Below, piece after piece: positions 55,701 to 61,406 of a stretch of 64,000 bases of DNA (position 1 is its first letter; each line of letters opens with the position of its first letter). Position numbers and translations under genes: made by a program. Where the stretch lies: contig CM028329.1 of assembly GCA_016647705.1 (NCBI GenBank), forward strand, positions 14,223,910-14,287,909, read 5' to 3'. The notes under the pieces were generated by a model. It saw only the letters and a program-made list of their open reading frames with translations. It searched no databases and was not told where the DNA came from. The DNA is from Eucommia ulmoides (lineage: Eukaryota; Streptophyta; Magnoliopsida; Garryales; Eucommiaceae).

Positions 55701-57032
55701 CAAACCATGACCGCCGTTTACTTTCTCATAAATCCCACAATCCTTCCCTACACGTCCATTCAAATTCTCCCAATAAATAGTTTTTCTTTTGTAGGTATTT
55801 TTTTCTTCTTAGCCGTGTTGCATCCGGATACCTTGTTTAATTCACCAATATCCAAAGTGCAACTTAGCAAATTATGGGTTGAGCTTTTATGAAAACTAAA
55901 TGAATATTCTTATCGTTATATTCGGTCCTTGGCTTAGGACTCGAATCATCATTCTTTTTCGACCATTCCTTTTGGAACACACTATTTTACAATTTCTGGA
56001 TAACTTTTGAAATCCGAAGTGTTTTTTCCAAACTTAGATCAATTCACACATTTATAACTACTTTTATGTCTAGAACAATTATTTATGAATATTTTTGAAA
56101 ATATTTTCACACTTTGAGCTAAAATTTGAAAAATACCCCTTTTTGGATTAAGCTCATTTGAAGGCTTCGGGTAAGGGTAAAATGATTTTAACACATCAAA
56201 AATAATGTGTGCGCGCGCAACCTTGAGAGTTCAAGATGCATAAAAAATTGAAGTGTGTTGATTACCTATTACATAGAAAATAGAATATTACACTTCTTTC
56301 TTCTCTTAATATTTAGCTGTACACCTCTCTAACTTTCATCCTGTTTCACTATAAGAGAACTTGAAACGGCGTTGGCGCGCACAAAATATCAAATTGAGAT
56401 GTTATCATCAAAATCATATCTAGGGGTCCCTGATGGTCGAAACCATTTGGGCTAACAATATGGCATACATATTTATAAGAATCTATAGACTGTTCATCTG
56501 ATGCTCATAGCAAGGTTCATGAAGTGGCTCCTTCATTTTTCTCTTGATCAATGATTATAACTGCCTTGCATCTTCTGCTTTTTGGTTAATTATAATTATA
56601 TTATTATCTAACGTCGGTAAAGATAAGGCAGGTAGGTAGTTGGTCACTCGAGTTATAAAAAGTATTGAATGTAATAGCTTTTCCAATTGATTATCTCTTT
56701 GATCCATTTCTATTGATTGAGATCTGATATTTTTTATCCTTGATTTTTCTCTTGCTGGAAACTGTTTCCGTTTTCACATTCATAAGACATGTTTCAGTTT
56801 CTTCATCTATTGAGACTGATATCATCAGCATGACTTACCTTCTATGTAGGTGCTCATGTATTTGGGAGCTGAGGCGCTGAAGGAAGTCATTCAGAATTCT
56901 GAGCTATACCCTATTAATGGATTGTTCAACTTCCGCGATTATTTTCTTGAGATTGATGCATATTATAATCAGAAACTTGGTTACGAACTTGGAGTCTCAA
57001 CTGGATGGAGGGGTTTGGACAGATTATACAAC
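14544..57032 (+). CDS. TWINKLE: Twinkle homologue, organellar primase-helicase (5' 13 exons, gene continues past the window)
   Basis: Plant Twinkle proteins are T7 gp4-like primase-helicases that act in organellar DNA replication, in mitochondria and in chloroplasts. Thirteen exons (14544-14805, 16521-16663, 18060-18115, 18202-18259, 18378-18488, 36405-36488, 42855-42935, 43375-43440, 43545-43661, 43912-43959, 44051-44136, 44236-44296, 56850-57032) total 1356 nt, exactly 452 codons, all with GT-AG borders and matching phases. Residues 1-87 form a Ser/Thr-rich, acid-poor leader typical of a transit peptide. The zinc ribbon uses C133/C136 and C161/C166. Toprim motifs are VEGEIDK (288-294) and ATDGDPPGQ (349-357). 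Residues 392-452 lead into the helicase domain, ending [12 protein letters not shown]. The Walker A exons are not in the window. I expect about 700 residues in total from the Arabidopsis homologue. No stop or frameshift is seen, so the gene looks functional despite very long introns. The start is the first ATG in the exon 1 frame; ATG 14604 is an alternative. Confidence 0.93.
15710..16107. mobile_element. MITE with 15-bp terminal inverted repeats in Twinkle intron 1
   Basis: Perfect 15-bp inverted termini (CGCTGCGTTTGGTAC at 15710-15724 and its complement at 16093-16107) are flanked by the 3-bp direct repeat TAT. The 398-bp length, AT-rich core and subterminal GGAATGGTCAT-type repeats fit a non-autonomous DNA element. 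A 3-bp duplication suggests the PIF/Harbinger group, but that group normally duplicates TWA, so the superfamily is uncertain. Confidence 0.85.
16521..16663 (+). CDS. TWINKLE: Twinkle exon 2 (residues 88-135)
   Basis: The acceptor is TTCTTTAG/TTCCTG and the donor AAGG/GTATGT. It encodes the linker and ends at [10 protein letters not shown], which supplies the first zinc-ribbon cysteine (C133). Confidence 0.9.
17449..17685 (+). pseudogene. Copia gag fragment (+)
   Basis: Starts [14 protein letters not shown] and contains [18 protein letters not shown], which matches the N-terminal gag motif of plant copia elements (VKLnxxNYLLWKxQ). A TAG follows at 17605 and the similarity ends near 17685, so only the first 80 or so codons remain. 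It is the remains of a 5'-truncated or deleted element. Confidence 0.65.
17818..17965 (-). repeat. Copia-B family LTR relic (-)
   Basis: 148 bp, the same length and start (TGTTAA) as the 23250-23397 LTR and plainly similar across the central AGTCTCTCCCTCTATTTATA segment. It is preceded by TGATACCA (17810-17817), the reverse complement of a copia primer-binding site. Only about 80 bp of internal sequence survives to its left. Confidence 0.75.
18060..18115 (+). CDS. TWINKLE: Twinkle exon 3 (residues 136-154)
   Basis: Begins [20 protein letters not shown]136 completes the CPRC pair. A short 56-nt exon ending in the middle of a glycine codon. Confidence 0.92.
18202..18259 (+). CDS. TWINKLE: Twinkle exon 4 (residues 154-173)
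   Basis: Encodes [12 protein letters not shown], the second cysteine pair of the zinc ribbon (C161, C166). Introns on either side are only 86 and 118 bp. Confidence 0.92.
18378..18488 (+). CDS. TWINKLE: Twinkle exon 5 (residues 174-210)
   Basis: Encodes a variable linker and then [14 protein letters not shown], conserved in plant Twinkle proteins. The acceptor is TTTTGCAG. Followed by the 17.9 kb intron 5. Confidence 0.92.
18975..20938 (-). pseudogene. Copia-B reverse transcriptase and RNase H remnant
   Basis: The N-terminal reverse transcriptase ([23 protein letters not shown]) lies at about 20120-20330. The 301-codon frame 19085-19990 holds intact [14 protein letters not shown] and the RNase H segment [12 protein letters not shown]. 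The end of RNase H continues after a frameshift near 19100 to about 18975. At least three frameshifts in all. Confidence 0.9.
20978..21768 (-). pseudogene. Copia-B integrase remnant
   Basis: The zinc-binding H/C region ([24 protein letters not shown]) is followed by the core with HSDVWGP, RSDNA and [11 protein letters not shown], so all three DDE residues are present. Frameshifts separate the pieces at about 21550 and 21300. Confidence 0.85.
21848..22528 (-). pseudogene. Copia-B gag-protease remnant with internal deletion
   Basis: A 226-codon open frame. It starts with the gag N-terminus ([18 protein letters not shown]) but jumps almost at once to the Gly/Arg-rich nucleocapsid and knuckle ([15 protein letters not shown], where Gln replaces the zinc-binding His). 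About 200 residues of capsid are therefore missing. The protease site reads DSAATDH, with Ala in place of the active-site Gly. The frame stops after LISVSKLTQ. Confidence 0.85.
22529..23249 (-). other. Copia-B leader
   Basis: Untranslated region between LTR and gag, about 720 bp, GC-richer than its surroundings, with a T tract at about 23142-23168. No coding sequence. Confidence 0.6.
23250..23397 (-). repeat. Copia-B 5' LTR
   Basis: 148 bp; on the + strand it starts TGTTAAGGAG and ends CTTTTAACA, a perfect TGTTAA/TTAACA terminal inverted repeat. Confidence 0.88.
23729..24110. repeat. Left direct repeat flanking the LINE
   Basis: Shares about 245 bp with 30499-30750, from TGAACTCACATTGTGTC to ATATTCTAAATA. 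It carries an extra internal tandem duplication of 130 bp (the ACTTGGATTCTTTAA phrase at 23799 and 23929). Inside is a TIR-like unit bounded by CTAAGAAGCAC and GTGCTTCCTTG. Confidence 0.8.
25382..26027. mobile_element. hAT-like non-autonomous element inside the LINE
   Basis: 646 bp, flanked by perfect 8-bp direct repeats CTAAGCAC (25374-25381 and 26028-26035), the hAT duplication length. The termini CAAGATTTTAAAT and the complement of CAGGGTTCTAAGT form imperfect inverted repeats. The interior is rich in TAACGGCCGATA-type phrases and has a 47-T tract (25732-25778). No transposase. Confidence 0.85.
26002..26153. repeat. 76-bp tandem duplication across the hAT/LINE junction
   Basis: The segment from CGTAACGGCCGATACTTAG through the 8-bp target duplication and 40 bp of LINE is repeated at a 76-bp offset with few changes (GGCC to GGTC, AAGCAC to AAACAC). 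It arose after the hAT insertion. Confidence 0.85.
28487..29359. mobile_element. hAT-like non-autonomous element splitting the LINE endonuclease
   Basis: 873 bp, beginning TAGGGG and ending CCACACCCCTA. The left terminus appears to have a 5-bp insertion relative to TAGGGGTGTGCAAG. The flanking 8-mers GTTTTGTC and GTTCTACC match at 5 of 8 with three transitions, consistent with an old 8-bp duplication. The LINE endonuclease continues on both sides. Internal phrases AAACAAACGAAAT repeat several times. Confidence 0.7.
30120..30476 (-). pseudogene. LINE ORF1 start remnant
   Basis: Begins [14 protein letters not shown] about 20 bp inside the inferred LINE 5' end and stays open for 60 codons. No zinc knuckle is present before ORF2, so ORF1 is internally deleted. 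Assignment rests on position. Confidence 0.4.
30499..30750. repeat. Right direct repeat flanking the LINE
   Basis: The counterpart of 23729-24110 without the internal duplication. Within it, CTAGGAAGCAC (30516-30526) and GTGCTTCCTAG (30721-30731) form a perfect 11-bp inverted repeat bounding a 216-bp MITE-like unit. Confidence 0.8.
31733..33055 (+). mobile_element. Solo-LTR-like element, family H copy 2 (H2)
   Basis: Begins TGTTGGCCCAAAGGTCTAC, like H1 and H3, and shares with H3 the phrase TTTTGCCTATGTCTACTCC (near 31914 and 45853). The end is less clear: CCATCAAAATTGGACTTGG near 33028-33046 aligns with the H1 terminus but the final CAACA is not preserved, and no target duplication is found. 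Contains hairpins at 32008-32034 (8-bp arms ATTGAGTA/TACTCAAT) and 32047-32069 (6-bp arms with one G-T pair) and a palindrome cluster. Confidence 0.65.
32419..32660. repeat. Palindrome cluster (H2)
   Basis: About eight decayed copies of the GTCGAC/GGTTGACC-type palindrome (near 32420, 32440, 32492, 32507, 32561, 32582, 32626 and 32643). Confidence 0.65.
33230..33440 (+). pseudogene. Possible LINE zinc-finger (zf-RVT) relic
   Basis: Translation in shifting + frames gives VDNLKRK followed by CC, a decayed H/C region and [13 protein letters not shown], resembling the C-terminal zinc finger of plant LINE ORF2. Weak and short; it could be coincidental. Confidence 0.35.
33441..33699. other. Unassigned intron sequence with AT microsatellite
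   Basis: A TATATA run at about 33451-33466. Otherwise nothing recognised. Confidence 0.4.
33700..34690 (-). pseudogene. LINE ORF1 relic
   Basis: On the minus strand a CCHC knuckle [19 protein letters not shown] lies at about 34315-34375, preceded (higher coordinates) by a decayed RNA-binding region with [20 protein letters not shown] near 34480. This order matches the DUF4283 plus zinc-knuckle ORF1 of plant L1 elements. The C-terminal part runs to about 33700. Several frameshifts. Confidence 0.6.
34822..35961 (+). mobile_element. Solo LTR, 1140 bp
   Basis: Starts TGTTGGAAATTATGG, ends TTTTTGTCTAACA, and is bounded by the perfect 5-bp direct repeat TTTTG (34817-34821 and 35962-35966). There is no internal coding sequence. 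AT-rich; family not determined. Orientation follows TG to CA convention only. Confidence 0.88.
35967..36404. other. Intron sequence before exon 6
   Basis: Contains a CT dinucleotide run at about 36217-36238. No gene besides the adjoining exon. Confidence 0.5.
36405..36488 (+). CDS. TWINKLE: Twinkle exon 6 (residues 211-238)
   Basis: Encodes [18 protein letters not shown] and then [10 protein letters not shown]. The acceptor is TTGTTTCAG and the donor CAG/GTGCAA. It continues exon 5 in phase 0 across 17.9 kb of transposon-filled intron. Confidence 0.92.
36489..37165. other. Intron 6 sequence before Copia-C
   Basis: No repeat terminus or coding sequence recognised; probably original intron. 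Confidence 0.45.
37166..37349 (-). repeat. Copia-C 3' LTR
   Basis: 184 bp, followed (toward higher coordinates) by the PPT complement CTCCCCTTCAAGC. Confidence 0.88.
37357..38830 (-). pseudogene. Copia-C reverse transcriptase and RNase H remnant
   Basis: Reverse transcriptase has [19 protein letters not shown] and intact YVDD (about 38293-38310). RNase H is the 219-codon frame 37357-38016 with [14 protein letters not shown] and [17 protein letters not shown]. One stop (TAA at about 38022) and a frame change near 38280 separate the parts. The N-terminal part is decayed up to about 38830. Confidence 0.9.
39393..40260 (-). pseudogene. Copia-C integrase remnant
   Basis: Zinc region [11 protein letters not shown] and first catalytic Asp in HIDIWGP (about 40130); second Asp in RTDNGTENF (about 39915); Glu in [10 protein letters not shown] (about 39800). 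All three are kept. A frame change near 40060 breaks the frame. Confidence 0.88.
40289..40985 (-). pseudogene. Copia-C nucleocapsid/protease remnant
   Basis: Protease motif [10 protein letters not shown] (about 40670-40700) is intact in a 170-codon frame. The upstream zinc knuckle is [17 protein letters not shown], where CGA has become TGA. Capsid-coding sequence upstream is largely missing. Confidence 0.82.
41200..41530. repeat. GC-rich minisatellite in the Copia-C leader
   Basis: GGCGAGGCTTCGTCGTCGG-type units. Two long copies have a 123-bp offset (GGCTATAGGAGACCGGCG at 41281 and GGCTGTAGGAGACCGGCG at 41404), each made of shorter GGCTGTAAG/GGCCGG half units. Confidence 0.8.
41579..41772 (-). 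repeat. Copia-C 5' LTR
   Basis: 194 bp, with an extra AATCAATTAAT-type repeat compared with the 3' copy. Confidence 0.88.
41773..42854. other. Intron 6 sequence after Copia-C
   Basis: A TATC run at about 42066-42082. Nothing else recognised. Confidence 0.45.
42855..42935 (+). CDS. TWINKLE: Twinkle exon 7 (residues 239-265)
   Basis: Encodes [19 protein letters not shown] and GVAKTFWQ, the start of the conserved core before Toprim. The acceptor is TTGGCAG and the donor CAG/GTTATT. Confidence 0.93.
43375..43440 (+). CDS. TWINKLE: Twinkle exon 8 (residues 266-287)
   Basis: Encodes [19 protein letters not shown] and III, the first Toprim beta strand. The donor is ATT/GTAATA. Confidence 0.93.
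43545..43661 (+). CDS. TWINKLE: Twinkle exon 9 (residues 288-326, Toprim glutamate)
   Basis: Opens with [14 protein letters not shown], which carries the catalytic Toprim glutamate (E289 or E291), followed by [10 protein letters not shown]. The acceptor is ATCATAG and the donor AAAG/GTCTGT. Confidence 0.95.
43912..43959 (+). CDS. TWINKLE: Twinkle exon 10 (residues 327-342)
   Basis: A 48-nt exon encoding [16 protein letters not shown]. The acceptor is AACCAG and the donor AAG/GTATGT. Confidence 0.93.
44051..44136 (+). CDS. TWINKLE: Twinkle exon 11 (residues 343-371, Toprim DxD)
   Basis: Encodes [20 protein letters not shown]. The DGD (351-353) is the metal-binding Toprim DxD. Ends two bases into an Arg codon. 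Confidence 0.95.
44236..44296 (+). CDS. TWINKLE: Twinkle exon 12 (residues 371-391)
   Basis: Encodes [20 protein letters not shown], a highly conserved plant Twinkle block. Followed by the 12.6 kb intron 12. Confidence 0.93.
44297..44649. other. Intron 12, proximal part
   Basis: No exon, transposon terminus or RNA gene recognised. Confidence 0.4.
44650..45200 (-). mobile_element. Copia 3'-end fragment (-)
   Basis: GTTCCAACAACTCCCCTCAAG (TCC-CAACA LTR end plus PPT complement, near 44815-44836) matches the LTR/PPT junctions of Copia-B, C and D. The LTR-like part lies to the left (about 44650-44822); a decayed coding remnant follows to about 45200. The left LTR boundary is not resolved. Confidence 0.5.
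45201..45543. other. Intron 12 sequence between copia fragment and H3
   Basis: Nothing recognised. Confidence 0.4.
45953..46241. repeat. Array of eight 38-bp hairpin units with covarying arms (H3)
   Basis: Units start at 45953, 45990, 46027, 46066, 46104, 46141, 46179 and 46217. Each has 7-bp complementary arms around a loop of 10-12 nt related to AGGTCGTTTA, separated by about 14 nt with CTCTCAC. Left/right arms: CTAGGCA/TGCCTAG, CAAGGTA/TACCTTG, CAAGACA/TGTCTTG, CTAGACA/TATCTAG (one mismatch), CAAGGTA/CACCTTG (one mismatch), CAAGACA/TGTCTTG, CTAGACA/TGTCTAG, CAAGGCA/TGCCTTG. Two further decayed units follow at 46291-46309 (TAGGC/GCCTA) and 46313-46327 (AAGGT/ACCTT). Confidence 0.92.
46681..46758. 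repeat. Perfect 39-bp tandem duplication
   Basis: Two identical 39-bp copies (46681-46719 and 46720-46758) beginning ATGTATATAA and ending TTCTACTCA, within H3. Identity implies a recent event. Confidence 0.95.
48358..48662. repeat. Palindrome cluster (H3)
   Basis: Nine copies of ATCGGTTGACCGAT-type palindromes (near 48364, 48392, 48437, 48459, 48508, 48528, 48580, 48630 and 48650). GGTTGACC is the commonest core; GGTCGACT also occurs. Confidence 0.8.
49230..49315. repeat. Short direct repeat AGACATATAAGCATGATA
   Basis: An 18-bp phrase at about 49232 and again at about 49290, a 58-bp offset, followed by ACAACT in the second copy. A small duplication of uncertain origin beside the H3 end. 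Confidence 0.6.
49316..50160 (-). pseudogene. Probable LINE relic (-)
   Basis: Minus-strand translation across several frames gives [18 protein letters not shown] and [13 protein letters not shown], resembling the C-terminal region of plant LINE ORF2. A 67-codon frame 49708-49911 is part of it. No diagnostic catalytic motif is visible, so this is tentative. Confidence 0.4.
50161..50599. other. Unassigned intron sequence
   Basis: No supported coding sequence or repeat terminus. Confidence 0.4.
50610..51446. mobile_element. Foldback Mutator-like element
   Basis: 837 bp with long terminal inverted repeats of about 125 bp (50610-50735 against about 51320-51446), starting GGGTATATGCC and ending with its complement. 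The perfect 10-bp direct repeat TTAAATCAAA (50600-50609, 51447-51456; 9-10 bp depending on the border) fits Mutator-like transposition. The interior is a second inverted pair: a C-rich CCACC/CGCC block (50822-50998) and a G-rich GGTGG/GGCGG block (51094-51216). No transposase; the 63-codon Gly/Arg frame in it is low complexity. Confidence 0.88.
51480..52890 (-). pseudogene. Truncated copia pol relic (-)
   Basis: Minus-strand pieces of pol from a family distinct from Copia-A to D: the integrase C-terminal region ([11 protein letters not shown], 52678-52881), N-terminal reverse transcriptase, and the end of reverse transcriptase ([20 protein letters not shown] and DENLYRGK, 51631-51813). LTRs, RNase H and gag are absent. 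Heavily broken. Confidence 0.7.
52822..53720. repeat. 453-bp tandem duplication joining copia relic and RTE LINE tail
   Basis: The segment from GGATTTAGCATTGAACTT (52844) through the CAA-repeat LINE tail recurs at an offset of 453 bp (GATTTAGCATTGAACTT at 53298). The two copies differ at many positions. The duplicated unit begins inside the copia relic. Confidence 0.85.
53335..55900 (-). mobile_element. RTE-type LINE remnant (-)
   Basis: The 3' end has a CAA microsatellite (AACAACAACAACAAC near 53354 on the + strand) followed by AAGCCTTTGTCCC, typical of plant RTE LINE tails. On the minus strand, the endonuclease end reads [17 protein letters not shown] and [19 protein letters not shown] (55484-55640). 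Reverse transcriptase pieces include [14 protein letters not shown] (about 54350-54395), DMYEG-like and [14 protein letters not shown] segments (54150-54310). Many stops. Confidence 0.8.
55901..56849. other. Distal intron 12
   Basis: No recognised repeat or exon until exon 13. The 3' splice region is TTACCTTCTATGTAG. Confidence 0.45.
56850..57032 (+). CDS. TWINKLE: Twinkle exon 13 (residues 392-452)
   Basis: Starts [14 protein letters not shown] and ends [12 protein letters not shown], directly before the helicase Walker A exon of the family. The acceptor is CTATGTAG and the donor AAC/GTGAGA. The next exon is not in the remaining 7 kb. Confidence 0.93.
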
Positions 57033-57244
57033 GTGAGAAAATTTACTTGATATTGTGATTATCCTAATTACTTGTTGACCATATTTTTAAGCATCAAAAT
57101 GGTTACCAACTACTGACCATCATTTGCAAATGTTTGGAACATTTAAATAGAATTCTCAGAGGGTGTGTTTGGGTGAGTGATTTGATAAATCCATGGAATT
57201 TGTAAATGGTGGGATTTCAAAATTCTGGATTTTGAAATCCTATC

Positions 57245-57453
57245 TAACGAAGGAAAAGGTTTGAACGATTAACTTCTCATACATCATAATTATTGGTATA
57301 CAACAAATATATAGACTATTCTAGAAAGAAGAAAAGGAAACTAATCTACTTAAATTAGGAAAATAAGCCTAATGTTACAAATCCCTTGATTTAAGGGATC
57401 AAAATAATTCTCCTAACTAAATATATACAATGACAGCTGTATACAATTCAACA
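57245..57453 (-). repeat. Copia-D 3' LTR
   Basis: 209 bp, followed by the PPT complement CTCCCCCTCAAGCTGGAG. Confidence 0.93.
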
Positions 57454-57460
57454 CTCCCCC

Positions 57461-59520
57461 TCAAGCTGGAGAATAGATATCTTCCATTCTTAGCTTGTGA
57501 ATAATTCCACGAAAAGTTGCACTGTTGAGTCCTTTGGTCAAGATGTCTGCAAGTTGGTTCCCTGAAGGCACATAAGACATGCAAATCAGACCTGCTTCCA
57601 GCTTTTCTTTGATGAAGTGTCTGTCAATCTCGATATGTTTCGTCCTGTCATGTTGTACCGGATTGTGAACAATGTTTATTGTTGACTTGTTGTCACAATA
57701 CAACTTCATAGGACCTTCCCACTTGATTCTCATATCATCCAAGATGATCTTTAGCCACAACAATTCACACAATCCTTGGGCCATTGCTTTGAACTCTGAT
57801 TCAGCACTAGACTTTGCCACCACATTTTGCTTTTTACTCCTCCATGTTACCAAATTTCCACCAAGAAACATGCAATAGTCAGATGTCGATCTCCTATCTA
57901 TTGATGAACCTACATAGTCTGCATTTGTGTAGACTTCCAATGTGAGTTCATTATTCCTTTTGAATAGAACTCCTTTTCCCAGGCTACCTTTCAAGTAGTG
58001 TAACACACGGTAGGCAGCTTGTAGATGACTCTCTCTCGGATCATGCATAAACTGACTAATGACACTTACTGCGAATGCAATGTCTGGTCGAGTATGAGTA
58101 AAGTAGATAAGTTTTCCTACCAAACGTTGGTACATCTCCCTATCAACGGTTGGTTCTTCTTTTGCTTCCCCTAGCGTTTGGTTTGGTTCAATAGGTGTAA
58201 CTACTGGTTTACAACCAAGCTTCCCTGTTGCTTTCAAGAGATCCGTCATATACTTTTGCTGTGAGATAAAAATTCCTTGTCTTGATTATGAAACTTCCAT
58301 TCCAAGGAAATACTTGAGCCTTCCAAACTCATTTATCTCAAATTCCTAGATCAAACACTGTTTCAGATGTTGTTTCTCTCCCTCATCATTTCCTGTGACA
58401 ATAATATCATCAACATATACCAGGAGGGCTGTTACTCCTCCTGTTGCTGAATGTTTGATGAAGAGAGTTTGATCTTCTTGACTCTGTCTATATCCTGTTA
58501 CTTTCATTACTCTAGCAAATCTTCCAAACCAAGCTCTAGGCGATTGCTTTAGTCCATATAGGGCTTTTTTCAATCTATACACCTTGTTAGTCGTTCCCTT
58601 TCCTTCAAATCCTGGTGGAATACTCATGTAAATTTTTTCTTCTAGGTCACCATGTAGAAAGGCATTCTTCTCATCATATTGTTGAAGTGGCCAATTGAAA
58701 TGAGCTTCTAAGGGTAACAAAATTCTCACAGTGTTCATTTTTTCCACATGAGCAAATGTCTCCTGATAATCAACTCCATTAGTCTGAGTATAGCCCTTAG
58801 CAACCATTCTTGCTTTATATCTCTTCAGAGAACCATCGGCCTTGTATTTTAAAGTGAAAACCCATTTGCAACCCACTAGATTCTTCCCTTTTGACTTATC
58901 AACAATCTCTCGAGTATTTTTTTTTCCCAACGCATCCATTTCCTCTCTCATAGCATTTTGCCACTCCATTTTTGACAATGCCTCAGATAAAGTGTTTGAA
59001 ACAGAAATAGTGTATAGACTCACAATAAATTTTTTATGGAGTGGTGAGAAACGTTTAAGTGACACGTAGAGGGATAATGGATATAAATGACGTTTAGTGC
59101 ATTTTCTAGTACCTTTTCTAATAGCAATAGGAAGATCAAAATCCTTTTGTGATGTTTCAACAAATGGTATATGCAAGGGTGAATCAAAACTTACCATGTC
59201 TTCATTAGCAGGGCACAGGATGTCATTTTGATCTTTTGCCAGGTCTGGAACATCTGTTTTTCTTGAGTACACCTTAGGAAATCTATGAGAGTCATAAATA
59301 CGAATAGGCGCTGGAGTATGAACAGGTATTGGCGGGGGCACAGTTTCTAGGACAGACACGGACTCGGGAATTGAGACAGACTCGGACTCGGTGGAGGTTG
59401 GAACATTTTGTTTTTGAGTGGGTGGAGATGAAGTCGAGGGTAGATCAAGAGACCCAAAAGAACCAAGATCACCACTATAGTCCTTATTTTCCATAAGTGA
59501 AATCGCCCCTTGAAGATAAG
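57461..59520 (-). pseudogene. Copia-D reverse transcriptase and RNase H, nearly intact
   Basis: One minus-strand frame runs through 58346-59520 and 57461-58249, broken only by stops near 58346 and 58285. It has WVFTLKYKADGSLKRYKARM, the YDEKNAFLHGDLEEKIYM segment (Glu where most family members have Val), intact YVDDIIVTGND (about 58395-58415), SSAESEFKAMAQG and HDRTKHIEIDRHFIKEK. The Pro/Ser-rich linker before reverse transcriptase lies at about 59200-59450. Confidence 0.92.
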
Positions 59521-60300
59521 ATTGTGAAATATGGTTTGTTTTCAGTAAAGGTGACATCTGCAGATATGTAAAATTTTCTAGAAGGAGGATGATAACATTT
59601 ATACCCTTTTTGCGTAGATGAGTAGCCAAGAAACGCACATTTGATTGCCCTAGGGTCCAATTTTCCTTTATTTGGGCTATGAACATGGACAAAAGAGGTA
59701 CAACCAAAGACTCTAGGTACAAGACCATTTGATGTTTTGACGTGAGGATAAAATTTTACAAGGTTTTCTAAGGGAGTTTTGTAATCTAATGTTCGTGAGG
59801 GTAGTCTATTGATCATATATGGGGTAGTAAGAACAACCTCCCCCCAATAAGATTTAGGAACATTCCCTTGAAATAACAACGCCCGAGTAGTATTTAGTAA
59901 ATGGCCATTTTTCCTTTTAGCTACCCTGATAGGGACAAATTATTCATGACTCTTCTAGGTGTTTCAAGATAGTAGAAGTCGTTCCTTTCCTTAGTAAGTC
60001 CAATCTTCCTCCCTGAGCCCTGGTCCTGAAAAACACAGTAGGAGGGATGAAAAATTGCCTAACATTTTAGGTCTTCTGTGAGTTTTTTAATTGAGACAAG
60101 ATTTGCAGGCAATTTGGGTGCATGAAGAACTTTTTTAAGGACAAGGGAAGGTGTCACATGGATATCTCCTAACCCTGCAACTATAGCAAGGGAACCATTG
60201 GCAACAATAATTTTCCTACTACTAGGACACGGAGTATAATTTTTGGAAGACTGTGAGGTGTAAGTCATGTGATCTGTGGCCCCCCGAGTCAATTACGCAA
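59484..60300 (-). pseudogene. Copia-D protease and deleted integrase remnant
   Basis: The protease reaches IDSG and is then knocked out of frame by a sixth base in a C run at 60280-60285 (five would restore GATDHM). The frame 60059-60292 continues with LVSIKKLTEDLKC. The pre-integrase end (FYYLETPRR) near 59970 is joined directly to NGHLLNTTRALLF near 59900, so the zinc finger and the whole DDE core are missing. The C-terminal part (59484-59879: WGEVVLTTPYMINRLPSRTL) is intact. Confidence 0.88.
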
Positions 60301-60317
60301 GAGTTGGTTAAACACTT

Positions 60318-61406
60318 TTATGAGACATGTAATCCAAAAGGAAGTGAAGACTTACCTGAGAGTGCCAATGAACAATCACTAGAAGGAAGAGATCCTATTA
60401 AGCCTTTGAGTTTTTCAATCACTTCATTATTGAGTCCTCCTTTCTTATGTCCCTCGTTTTGGTTGATTTGTTCTGTCAAATGAGCCTGAGATTGAGTTCT
60501 CTGCTGACCTCCACGGTTTCCCCATTCTTGGCTAGGTGGTTCACCATTCAACTCTCTTTTGTATGCCTTGGTTTTTTAAAGTAGACACACAACAAATTAT
60601 CTCTGTTGTCCTTCCGTTGATTGGTTTTGTTGTCTCTACCCAAGGGCCTTGATAGGGCCGCTTTCCCTCTTTCTTGCCCCGGAGGTTGTTCAGTTTTAGT
60701 TGACAAAGTTGAACTGTGTAAAGCTTGAGGCTCGAGCATTACACCCGTTCGATTTTCTTCTGCGTGGATTAGAGAAATCGTCTCCTCCAAGGAAGGTGTT
60801 TCCTCCCTGCCGAGTATTTGAACCCTAACCTGATCAAATTCTGTCCAGCTAAGAAATCATATACATGGTCCTTCTCGATAAAGTTCTTCAAGGTGGTAGC
60901 ATGTTTTGAGCACTTCATCTCAAATACCTGGTAGTGATCAAGTTCTTGCCATAGATTTTTCAGCAAATTGGCATATTCTGTCACTATTTTGCCTCCCTGT
61001 TTGGCAGCACTTGTCTTCACTTTAATCTCATACACTTGGGCTGCATCACAAGCTTTTGAGTAGGTTCGCCAAATGGAATCACAAATCTCCTTTGCAGTTG
61101 TCAGAAACATACAAGTATCACTAATTGCAGGATCCATTGAGTCCCATAACCATGACATGATCATGGAATCAGCTTCGTCCCATGCATTAAACGTCGGATT
61201 CCTTGTTTTGGTCTTGTCCCGAGAAGATGGCTCAACCTCCCTTTGCCCTTCAGATACGTTTTAACAAACTGAGACCACTTGAGATAGTTTATTTCAGTTA
61301 ACCTATATGTAACTCGAACACTCTGCAACTCTCCAGTCATCGGATTCGAGTTGACCTCATCAGATGGAATAGAGGTATTTGAAATTGTGGTAGTTTCAGA
61401 GGCCAT
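60318..61406 (-). pseudogene. Copia-D gag remnant
   Basis: Starts MASETTTISNTSIPSDEVNS at 61406, with TYRLTEINYLKWSQFVKTYL (the capsid N-terminal motif), then WLWDSMDPAISDTCMFL and KTSAAKQGG after a frameshift near 61170. The nucleocapsid region with CVYFKKPRHTKES, where the first knuckle residues are altered, lies at about 60548-60600. Two or three frameshifts. Confidence 0.88.
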
